Shown here piece by piece: positions 1-6,124 of a DNA stretch of 8,086 nucleotides (positions are counted from its first letter, which is position 1; each line of letters begins with the position of its first letter). Origin of the DNA: Acidobacteriota bacterium. Its GTDB lineage: Bacteria; Acidobacteriota; Terriglobia; 20CM-2-55-15. The translations under genes were made by a program, and so were the position numbers. Under the pieces are notes generated by a model, which did not search any database, was not told the DNA's origin, and saw only the letters and a list, made by a program, of their open reading frames with translations. The stretch spans positions 1 to 8,086 of the forward strand of contig QHXD01000229.1 in assembly GCA_003223895.1 (NCBI GenBank), in the 5' to 3' direction.

Positions 1-415
1 CGTGGCCGGGGCAAAGAGTGGCGTAGACGCCGCCGAGGATGATTTTCGCGTGCGGCTGCAGCTTGCGGACGTCCTCGATGACTTCGCGCACGCCGAGATA
101 CCAGTAAGTCATCACCGTTTGGACAAGCACCGCATCGAACCTTCCCGTCGATAGCAGGCGGACGAAGTCTTCGCGCGGGCGGCCAAACCGATAAAACCGG
201 CGGGGAATGTCGGCCAGAGGCGCGGGCCTGACCGCGGGCTGTTGATCGAAGCGGCCGCGGCCAAACGTGTCGCGCTCTCGCGAGACAAGATAATCAAACG
301 CAGTCAGCTCGCACGTGCGGAGTTTGCCGGCAACACGCAGGAGGCCGTACGGGCGCAGCCAGAAGTCGAAGGCCGTGAAATCGTAGATCGGTGGATTAAC
401 GAGGAGCAGTTTCAC
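1..415 (-). CDS. B12-binding radical SAM protein, N-terminal part (runs off the left edge)
   Basis: Translating the minus strand from a GTG at 415-413 gives 138 codons to the window edge, starting MKLLLVNPPIYDFTAFDFW. LLLVNPP is the first beta strand of the cobalamin-binding fold that opens many B12-dependent radical SAM proteins. FDAVLVQTVMTYWYLGVREV (residues 93-112) and KIILGGVYATLCPGH (124-138) are strongly typical of the second half of that domain. The CxxxCxxC iron-sulfur motif would lie beyond the edge and is not seen. The family performs radical chemistry, often methylation, using SAM and cobalamin; the substrate cannot be told. The start was chosen because MKLLLVNPP begins the domain exactly there and lies 6 bp after the DinB stop codon, with a GGCGG-like ribosome site inside the end of that gene. 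It is likely the last known member of the minus-strand operon. The family call is fairly sure; the function is open. Confidence 0.88.
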   Translation of the reverse strand, partial: MKLLLVNPPIYDFTAFDFWLRPYGLLRVAGKLRTCELTAFDYLVSRERDTFGRGRFDQQPAVRPAPLADIPRRFYRFGRPREDFVRLLSTGRFDAVLVQTVMTYWYLGVREVIEDVRKLQPHAKIILGGVYATLCPGH

Positions 416-421
416 CGAAAT

Positions 422-949
422 TCACCGCCCGGGGAGACGGCCAGTCCGATCCAGCTCGCGATAGAAACCCAGGTCCTCGCCGCGCAAGAGTTTAGTGATG
501 TAGGAAATCTGCCCGTAATGAAGTCCAAAGTGTTCGACCACCTGATAGACGGCCTCCAGGCCACTGACCGTGTAACCCTGGATCTCAAACGTCGTGAGTA
601 AGTCGGATTCGCTCAACGAAGCAAGAACGTCTGACGCCTCATTCAACGTTGTGCCGAGTGTTTCCAGCAGTGCCGAGGCAGGAATCAACTGCCGCTCTCG
701 AAACTCGGCGGGGCGGTCGCGTGTATCATCCGACCTTTTGAATGATGAAACCAGCCATTGCCGGACGTTGCCGTTCAGGTGCAGGATCAAGTTGCCGATG
801 CTGTTGCTCGCCTCGTTCGGACGCCACCACACTTGTTCGTCACTCAATAGCTTGACGCAGTTGCTCAATCGCGGCCAATAGTGCTCGAGCAGCTTTTTTC
901 GCGAAAACTCGAGGAATGCAGTGTGTACATCAAGGCCAGGCCGGGTCAT
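422..949 (-). CDS. DinB-family (YfiT-like / DUF1572-like) metal-binding four-helix protein
   Basis: A 175-aa cytoplasmic protein without a signal peptide. The DinB four-helix fold normally binds a divalent metal through three histidines. Here they can be placed at His57 (in NLILHLNGNVRQW), His140 and His144 (in VVEHFGLHYGQI). WWRPNEASNSIGNLILHL is the usual opening motif of this branch. The length fits the family's 150-180 aa. Members include thiol-dependent transferases and many proteins of unknown role, some induced by DNA damage; no substrate can be read from the sequence. The ATG at 949 is preceded by a clear AAAGGAG ribosome site about 8 nt upstream. It sits 38 bp after the barrel gene and 6 bp before the radical SAM gene on the same strand, so co-transcription is likely. 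No damage is seen and all three ligands are present. Confidence 0.88.
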   Translation of the reverse strand: MTRPGLDVHTAFLEFSRKKLLEHYWPRLSNCVKLLSDEQVWWRPNEASNSIGNLILHLNGNVRQWLVSSFKRSDDTRDRPAEFRERQLIPASALLETLGTTLNEASDVLASLSESDLLTTFEIQGYTVSGLEAVYQVVEHFGLHYGQISYITKLLRGEDLGFYRELDRTGRLPGR

Positions 950-987
950 TCAGGTCTCCTTTGTTTCAAATGTGAGGCAGCCAGTCG

Positions 988-2137
988 CTACTGTAACTGA
1001 AGCAACAGACCCAGGAGAACACTTTGGTTGAAATTGAAGGCAGGCGGAGCTTCTCCGCGTACATACTTGAAGACTGTCTCCAGCTTGGTTTGGTCTTTTT
1101 CATGAAGAAGCATGAGGAAGCCGATGGAAGTCTTATCGTGAAAGCGCCGTCCCGTGACCGGCTTGATCAGCTCCAGAATTCCAGAACCTTCGAACGAGAA
1201 AGCGTATATGTCCAGGATAGGAATGACGCAGTGAAGGTCATAGGTTAATCTGTTCGCTGTGTCCTGGTCCTTAACACCCCTCGCGACTTGCTTGGCCAAT
1301 CCGTATCCGACCTTGACGGTTGGATCCCACGCGAAGCGCTTGCTAAACCACGAGACCGCTAAAGGAGGAAGAAAGACGCCCTGTCCTCCCAGGACGTAAT
1401 TAATTTGATCTCCATCTTGCGACGACTCCAGGCTGTTCTGAAACTCGAGTTTGATCGTGCCCTTTCTGATACGGTATCCGTAATTGATGTGCCCCTCGAT
1501 TTGGTTGAAGGACAGGTCCTTTTGCGGAGACACATCGCCATCGGTAGCAAAGTCAACATACGAGTTTTTTCCAATAAAGTTCGTATAGCCCAATTTGAAA
1601 TTGAATCCGAAGCTGGAAGAACGGCCCTCCGCTTTCGTGTTCATTAGACTCGTAGGCGTCAGCTCAACCACTCGCTTGCGGTCCAGTCCCGTATTCGCCG
1701 TCAATGTCCATGTAACTGAGCCGGCATCACCCGCCGGAATCTCTCCCAGCCGGGTTCCGTCCGCGAAGTTGTAGCATGGAATCTCCCGCAGAATAGTCAC
1801 ACGGTAGGTTGTACCAATTTTGTAGTGCAATGCCGCCCACGAGCGTGTTTACCTCTGCTGGTTGGAAAGCCGCTCCTGTCCCAACATCCGTGATCTGATA
1901 AGTTTCCCGGGATGTACCCAGAGTAGGTTCGATTCGCGCCTGTGGTCGCGGGGGCGTAGTCGAGCCCACCAGCTCAGGGATGTCCAGAAAGAGATATGGG
2001 CGATCTTTGCTGTTGAACTGGACATCCTCATCAATCTCCCCGGTGATCTGGGTAGGCTTGAAACTCTTCTGCGCATGAACGGGAACGGCCCATTGCAATA
2101 TGAGAAGCAATGGGAGCAAACGAAAGCCGTATTTCAC
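988..2137 (-). pseudogene. Secreted, probable outer-membrane beta-barrel protein, frame broken near 1820
   Basis: Two overlapping minus frames form one protein. The first begins at a GTG at 2137 with an AGGAGG site just upstream. It encodes a signal peptide (about residues 1-22, cleavage VHA|Q) and about 106 sensible residues. The second frame (to the stop at 988) carries the rest: alternating hydrophobic/polar strands such as SFGFNFKLGYTNF, HINYGYRIRKGTIKLEFQ and FNFNQSVLLGLLLQLQ, typical of an outer-membrane barrel. It lacks the usual C-terminal Phe. The first frame runs on to 1727 as an unlikely tail. Removing one base from the run of four T (A on the coding strand) at 1818-1821 fuses the frames as ...GGIALQIGTTYRVTI, giving about 382 aa. 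So it is either a real +1 indel (decayed or phase-variable gene) or a sequencing error. I do not recognise the family. It lies 13 bp after the small gene and 38 bp before DinB. Confidence 0.7.
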
Positions 2138-2150
2138 ATTTTCCTCCTGC

Positions 2151-2444
2151 CTAGTTCACCACTTGTCGAGCACGGACTACATTGAGTAAATCACCAAACG
2201 TTCCAGTTGCCTTGATTGTGGCCTTTCCCAACAGGACCTTCCCTCCACGATTGGTCACGCGCGTCTTGATGGCATTTACAAGTTTCTCGAGGTTTTCGTC
2301 CGTGGCCAGGACCGTGTCCAGCTGCATTCCGAGTAATTCGTCACGCGCTACGCCATCCGCCAGGAGGGGAGAATTTCCGACACTCTTGAGCGCATCGCGC
2401 AATATTTGGATCAGGTCGTCTTCGCTAAGAATTTGTTTGGGCAT
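2151..2444 (-). CDS. Hypothetical 97-aa soluble protein, first gene of the minus operon
   Basis: I do not recognise this family. The frame is open further upstream to 2513. The ATG at 2444 is preferred because AAAGGA sits 7 nt before it and the sequence becomes protein-like there (MPKQILSEDDLIQILRDALK). There is no signal peptide or membrane segment. The N-terminal half (about 1-62) looks helical and acidic/amphipathic. Residues 67-80 (GGKVLLGKATIKAT) could form strands, and GTFGDLLNVV (81-90) a closing helix. That last stretch resembles the end of acyl-carrier-like domains, but there is no DSL motif with the serine that carries phosphopantetheine, so a carrier protein is not supported. It ends 13 bp before the barrel gene and probably shares its transcript. 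Its divergent neighbour is the 617-aa membrane protein. A cytoplasmic partner or regulator of the envelope proteins is possible but is only inference. Confidence 0.65.
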   Translation of the reverse strand: MPKQILSEDDLIQILRDALKSVGNSPLLADGVARDELLGMQLDTVLATDENLEKLVNAIKTRVTNRGGKVLLGKATIKATGTFGDLLNVVRARQVVN

Positions 2445-2460
2445 GACAACGTCCTTTCGT

Positions 2461-2503
2461 TGGAGCACCTGGTTCCTAACGACGTGGCGCAGAGTTGCAA
2501 AAC
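2461..2503. repeat. Imperfect direct repeat, copy 1
   Basis: Copy 1 has TGGAGCACCTG at 2461-2471, a diverged 12-nt middle, then a conserved block GTGGCGCAGAGTTGCAAA from 2484. It starts 17 bp upstream of the start codon of the 97-aa gene, next to its ribosome site. The ends match copy 2 (11 of 11 and 16 of 18 bases) while the middle differs, as expected for a two-part protein-binding site or a duplicated promoter. Function is inferred only. Confidence 0.6.
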
Positions 2504-2563
2504 ACCGCCCCACCTAGTGAAAGGCGTAAAACGCAGCCAGAGTCCGCCAGGTTTTTGTGGTTT

Positions 2564-2604
2564 TGGAGCACCTGATTTTACCGAAGTGGGGCAGACTTGC
2601 AAAC
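2564..2604. repeat. Imperfect direct repeat, copy 2
   Basis: Copy 2 has TGGAGCACCTG at 2564-2574, an 11-nt middle, then GTGGGGCAGACTTGCAAA from 2586. Its start is 103 bp from that of copy 1, and it lies about 130 bp upstream of the plus-strand gene. The same orientation and almost the same internal spacing as copy 1 argue against chance. It may be an operator shared by the divergent genes or a duplicated promoter segment. Confidence 0.6.
2575..2602 (-). promoter_or_regulatory. Possible sigma70 promoter for the minus operon
   Basis: Read on the minus strand, copy 2 of the repeat contains TTGCAA (2602-2597) and TAAAAT (2580-2575) separated by 16 nt, a fair match to -35/-10 elements. It would give a leader of roughly 120 nt before the start at 2444. 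The matching place in copy 1 reads TAGGAA, a poor -10. This is sequence matching only, and Acidobacteriota promoters are not well defined. Confidence 0.3.
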
Positions 2605-2734
2605 TATTCCGAAAGTTGTTGGACAATTTGAGGACTCTCCCTCATGATACGTCCACAATTTCAGCTCAATCTGGCCACCTGCGGAGTCTCAGCGAACAAC
2701 ATCGCCATCTCTGCGCCGATAGAAGGGAGACGAT

Positions 2735-4588
2735 ATGAGATCTCGATACATCATTTGGATCGTTTGGATGTCCTGGTGCGGTTTACCGGCCTTTGCCCAG
2801 CCCCAACCATCTTTTGCAGGTGCACCCCCCTTGCCCCCCGAAGCAGGCATAGGCGAACACGTTACGTTCACAGGTGAAAATCTTACCGTGGGCAAGCCGG
2901 TCACAGTGTACCTTCGGACGGGAAGCGAGAAGGATAACAATCCGAGCAAGGCGCTTACTGGAGCAATCGTAGGCGATGCAAACACGCCCGGTTCCCGGCT
3001 CATCGATTTCCGGTTAGCCGATGTAAAACCTGGACGATACTTCGTGTCCGTCGATATCGATGGAAAGAACTATGCTGTTCCTGGCGAGTTGCGGGTAATA
3101 CCTTCCCGCGACGTTCATCTCGACGAGCTTAAACCGAACATTGTTTATCCTGATAAAGTCGGAGGCACTTTCACATTCGATTTGAGCGGCCAGAACTTCG
3201 GCACCGAGCCAAAAGACATGACTCTGGAGATCGACGGCGCCGGACCGGTTCGAACCGCAGTGGCGTGCGTGGCTCCAACCGACGCCTGTATCCAGACGGA
3301 CAGGAACCTTCCAGGCCAGGTCCTCACGGTTCGAAATCTTCCAAACCGTCAAGGCGAAGCCAGGCTGCGTGTCCGAGTGGGAAACAGCCCTGCGTCCAAC
3401 TTCGTACCGATAAGATTCTCTCTGATTCCCAAATCCTATGTTCGGCTCGTCACGCTGACCATCGTTGGTTTGCTCGCCCTCACCATTGTCGCTGTATTGC
3501 TGGCTGGCCAACATCTTGGTTTGACGACTGCGGGCCGCTCAATCGCTAACGCTTTGCTGCTCGATCAACAAACAAACACGTTCAGCTTATCCAAGTTCCA
3601 GCTTCTTCTCTGGACGGGCGCATCCGTTTTCGCCTACATCTATCTTTTCCTCTGTCGAAGCCTGGTGCAGTGGAGCCTTGAAATCCCTCCGATACCCGAT
3701 GGGCTGCCCAATTTGCTGGCACTGAGTGTCGGCACCACGGTGATTTCCGCAGGAGTCACAGGCATTCGTGGTTCGAAAGGAGCCGGGCCTGAGAGTCCGT
3801 CGATTGCGGACTTGTTCAGCACAGGTGGGATGATCGTCGGCGAACGTTTTCAATTTTTCTTATGGACCATTGTTGCTGTCTTCGGTTTCGTCGGAATTGT
3901 GCTGGTGAATGACCCGGCAACCCTGGTTACACTGCCTCCAATCCCGGATGGATTTCTACCGCTGATGGGCGTTAGCGCTGTGGGTTACCTGGGCGGAAAA
4001 CTGGCGCGGAAGCCTGGCCCTGTAATCAAGACTCTGGGGATCATCAACGTCGATGAAGCCGCGCACACGATGACGATCGCATTGCAGGGAGAAAACCTCA
4101 GCACGAATGCGACGTTTCAGGTGGACGATCAGCTCTTGCGAGCGGATCTCGCCAAGGTCTCAGTGACGAAGAGTGACGATCCCACGTCCGACCTGAATAC
4201 TCAGATCCAGGTCCTGTTTCGTGAAGCTGATGCTTTTATAGCGGGAACACACTCTCTGAAGATCATCAATCCAGATGGGCAGATTGCGGTAGCGACTTTT
4301 CCAATGGATGCGATGACCATCACAGTTCCCGACGGAGGTCTCAGCGTTAAGGGCGGCACAGAAGAAGTTCAACTACAGATTACCGGAACCAGTTTCGACG
4401 ATAAGGTGAAGGCGACCTGGAAGCCCGTCGGAGCCGACGCGCCCACCGCAGCCACGGTCACCGTCGTCAGCCCGACTTCGCTGATTGTGGCATTTCGGCC
4501 TGGCACCGGAGCAGGAAAGGGTCAACTCGTGCTCAGGAGCGCCGCCGGGCTCAAAGCGATTGCGGAGGTGATGGTGGTTGTGGTTTGA
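2735..4588 (+). CDS. Exported multi-pass membrane protein with TIG/IPT-like domains and a duplicated membrane module
   Basis: A 617-aa protein of unknown function. Residues 1-21 form a signal peptide (cleavage AFA|Q). Residues about 36-228 are exported beta-sandwich material of TIG/IPT type (EHVTFTGENLTVGKPVTVYL; FTFDLSGQNFGTEPKDMTLE) with Cys178 and Cys185 placed for a disulfide. A membrane segment spans about 235-258, followed by a core with segments near 287-308, 325-343, 372-391 and 407-421. The core is an internal duplication: SKFQLLLWT...PPIPDGLPNLLALSVGT (286-334) matches ERFQFFLWT...PPIPDGFLPLMGVSAVG (370-418). GYLGGKLARKPGP ends the core, and two more beta regions follow (434-526 and 528-617), the first again with a GENL turn. 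The ATG at 2735 has AAGGGAG 5 nt upstream. The gene diverges from the 97-aa/barrel operon and converges on the amidohydrolase gene. The core pattern recalls uncharacterised bacterial membrane proteins; I can give no activity. A membrane anchor presenting beta domains is an inference. Confidence 0.85.
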   Translation: MRSRYIIWIVWMSWCGLPAFAQPQPSFAGAPPLPPEAGIGEHVTFTGENLTVGKPVTVYLRTGSEKDNNPSKALTGAIVGDANTPGSRLIDFRLADVKPGRYFVSVDIDGKNYAVPGELRVIPSRDVHLDELKPNIVYPDKVGGTFTFDLSGQNFGTEPKDMTLEIDGAGPVRTAVACVAPTDACIQTDRNLPGQVLTVRNLPNRQGEARLRVRVGNSPASNFVPIRFSLIPKSYVRLVTLTIVGLLALTIVAVLLAGQHLGLTTAGRSIANALLLDQQTNTFSLSKFQLLLWTGASVFAYIYLFLCRSLVQWSLEIPPIPDGLPNLLALSVGTTVISAGVTGIRGSKGAGPESPSIADLFSTGGMIVGERFQFFLWTIVAVFGFVGIVLVNDPATLVTLPPIPDGFLPLMGVSAVGYLGGKLARKPGPVIKTLGIINVDEAAHTMTIALQGENLSTNATFQVDDQLLRADLAKVSVTKSDDPTSDLNTQIQVLFREADAFIAGTHSLKIINPDGQIAVATFPMDAMTITVPDGGLSVKGGTEEVQLQITGTSFDDKVKATWKPVGADAPTAATVTVVSPTSLIVAFRPGTGAGKGQLVLRSAAGLKAIAEVMVVVV

Positions 4589-4674
4589 AATGACCATTGA
4601 CCATTGACTAGTGACCATTGACCATTTCCCCGAGAAATGGTCAATGGTCAATAGCCACTGGTCAATTGTCATTT
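4588..4674. repeat. Heptamer-built long inverted repeat between convergent genes; possible bidirectional terminator
   Basis: The left arm (4588-4628) is five tandem heptamers, TGACCAT twice, TGACTAG, then TGACCAT twice. The right arm (4634-4674) is five heptamers in inverse sense: ATGGTCA twice, ATAGCCA, CTGGTCA, ATTGTCA. The arms pair over 41 positions with four mismatches around a 5-nt CCCGA loop. The element uses the last base of the membrane-protein stop codon and contains the whole stop codon of the amidohydrolase gene. Being between convergent genes it could stop transcription both ways, though only short T tracts flank it. It may instead be a dispersed intergenic repeat. Confidence 0.85.
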
Positions 4675-5976
4675 GTGTTCATTCTTGATCACTTCTCCGC
4701 CCTTCATCACGAACGTGACTTTCTCCATCACGGTGATGTCTGCGAGCGGATCGCCGCTCACGGCGATGATATCGGCAAACTTGCCCTCCTCAATCGTGCC
4801 CGCGTCTTTTGTCCAGCCCAGCAGTTCGGCGGCATTGATCGTCGCGGCCTGAATTGCGGCGAGCGCCGTCATTCCGCCGCGGACCAGCGCGCCGAACTCG
4901 TTGGAAACGAAGTCGGGATCGTCGTCCACGCCGTAAGCGATCTTCAGGTGATGCTTCAGTGCCAGCGCGAAGGCCGGCTGCTGCAGGGCCAGTATGGCTT
5001 TGCCCTTCTCGGCCATAATGGGATCCGCACCTTGCGACGTACCCTGTTCCGCGCCATGCTGGAATGTATAGAGCGTCGGCACCAGCCACGTGCCCTTGCG
5101 CTCCATCAGCGCGGCGCCTTCTTCGTCGAGCACGGTGCCGTGCTCGATCGAGTCCACGCCCGCTCGCACGGCGGCCTTGATGCCTTCGGTGCCTTCGGCG
5201 TGCGCCATCACTTTTTTCCCCGCGCGGTGCGCCACCTCGACGGCGCGCGCCATCTGCTCCTCGCTCAATTCCTGCGTGCGGTAGTCGCTGTGCGGATCCA
5301 TCACGCCGCCAGTGGCCATCAGCTTAATCCAGTCCGCGCCGTACTTGATGTCCCGCCGCACGGCCGTGCTGATCTGGTCCACCGAATCGGCCAGGTTCGG
5401 ACGGCGCAGCAGAGATTGATCGGGAGCGAGCGCGTCATCATCACCGTGCCCGCCTGTAACGGAGGTGCAGTTTCCGGCGGATACCATGCGCGGCCCACGG
5501 ATCAGTCCCATCTTCACGCTATCGCGCAGCGCAAGCTGGCCGTAGGCCACAGCGGCTTCACAGGCATCGCGCAACCCCGTGAATCCGTGGTCCAGCCAGA
5601 TCTGCAAATTGTGTACGCCCCAGATCGCCGACTGCGGCGCGGACATTCGCAGCCCGGCCGTGGGCGACTGGTCTCTCGGATTGCCGAGAATGTGGTTGTG
5701 CGCGTCGATCAGGCCGGGCAGGACCGTCGAATTCGAGAGGTCGATCACCGGCATGCCCGCAGGAGCTGCGGTGCCGGTACTGACGACTCGCTCGCCTTCG
5801 ACCACGATGAAAACGTTGGAAGCGTATCGCCCGGTACGCACATCAAGCAGCTTGCCCGCCTTGATGGCCGCGCGCGCCGGCGGCTTGGGCGCTGCGGGCT
5901 GCTGGGCAAGTGCAGGTGCGGAAACCGTCGCAACTATGACCAGGGAGGCAACAAATGTGCGAACGAAAGGATTCAC
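4669..5976 (-). CDS. Secreted amidohydrolase (imidazolonepropionase-like / Xaa-Pro dipeptidase-like)
   Basis: A 435-aa metal-dependent hydrolase of the amidohydrolase superfamily. It has a signal peptide (about 1-24, cleavage ALA|Q), so it acts in the periplasm or outside the cell. Expected metal ligands are visible: His93 and His95 (PGLIDAHNH), Lys218 (DWIKLMATGG, the carboxylated lysine position), His259 (KVMAHAEG) and His279 (SIEHGT). Asp351 stands where the family usually has GTD; here it reads YGVDDDP. The C-terminal NAAELLGW...GTIEEGKFADIIAVSGDPL (381-411) is the composite beta domain of the family. Length is normal. Relatives hydrolyse cyclic amides, dipeptides or similar C-N bonds; the substrate is not deducible. 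The start is a GTG at 5976 with GGAGG 7 nt upstream, and no better ATG fits the signal peptide. It is divergent from the MBL hydrolase, so the two may share control. Confidence 0.92.
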   Translation of the reverse strand: MNPFVRTFVASLVIVATVSAPALAQQPAAPKPPARAAIKAGKLLDVRTGRYASNVFIVVEGERVVSTGTAAPAGMPVIDLSNSTVLPGLIDAHNHILGNPRDQSPTAGLRMSAPQSAIWGVHNLQIWLDHGFTGLRDACEAAVAYGQLALRDSVKMGLIRGPRMVSAGNCTSVTGGHGDDDALAPDQSLLRRPNLADSVDQISTAVRRDIKYGADWIKLMATGGVMDPHSDYRTQELSEEQMARAVEVAHRAGKKVMAHAEGTEGIKAAVRAGVDSIEHGTVLDEEGAALMERKGTWLVPTLYTFQHGAEQGTSQGADPIMAEKGKAILALQQPAFALALKHHLKIAYGVDDDPDFVSNEFGALVRGGMTALAAIQAATINAAELLGWTKDAGTIEEGKFADIIAVSGDPLADITVMEKVTFVMKGGEVIKNEHK

Positions 5977-6124
5977 GCAGAACCTCCAGGAATTCTTCGA
6001 GTGAGCGGCGAGCTTACTACTGATTCGTCGGGTCGTGCAAAGCGAGGCTGTGTGAAGCAGCGCCCAGCTTTACTTTGGCCGCAATCGGGGAGTAGAGTTC
6101 TCCTCACGAAAGGACAAATTTACT
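5977..6124. promoter_or_regulatory. Divergent promoter region of the amidohydrolase and MBL genes
   Basis: About 148 bp between two divergent starts. The ribosome sites are CTGGAGG for the minus gene and AAAGGA (6109-6114) for the plus gene. A weak plus-strand promoter candidate is TTTACT (6069-6074) with TAGAGT (6093-6098), spacer 18. No clear operator repeat was seen, and no minus-strand promoter could be chosen. Confidence 0.35.

Larger units (their letters stand above)
2445..2734. promoter_or_regulatory. Divergent intergenic control region
   Basis: About 290 bp separate the starts of the 97-aa gene (minus) and the 617-aa gene (plus), so promoters for both directions should lie here. It contains the two copies of the direct repeat listed separately, a short palindrome GCGT-AAA-ACGC at 2524-2534, and a TTGT-TGG-ACAA palindrome in the stretch around 2615-2630. 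The plus gene has AAGGGAG at 2723-2729 as its ribosome site; I could not pick a convincing plus-strand promoter. No small gene in this region is supported. Confidence 0.6.

Noticed and set aside
242..601. A 119-aa plus-strand frame near the left edge
   Set aside because: It overlaps the radical SAM and DinB genes on the opposite strand, both with conserved motifs.
1727..1817. C-terminal tail of the first barrel frame as a genuine short protein end
   Set aside because: The tail (NWYNLPCDYSAGDSMLQLRG) looks random, while the alternative frame gives continuous barrel-like strands.
2484..2502. Sigma54-like TGGCGC...TTGC in the repeat
   Set aside because: The GG-to-GC distance is 11 rather than 12 nt in both copies, and no enhancer-binding regulator is nearby.
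2445..2513. Upstream start at 2513 for the 97-aa protein
   Set aside because: The extra 23 residues overlap the repeat element, and the ATG at 2444 has its own AAAGGA site and better protein character.
3014..3514. A 166-aa minus-strand frame inside the membrane-protein gene
   Set aside because: It is fully antisense to a well-supported 617-aa gene and shows no recognisable domain.
4591..4671. CRISPR-like short repeats
   Set aside because: The 7-nt units are directly adjacent with no spacers, and no cas genes are present; it is a hairpin built from heptamers.
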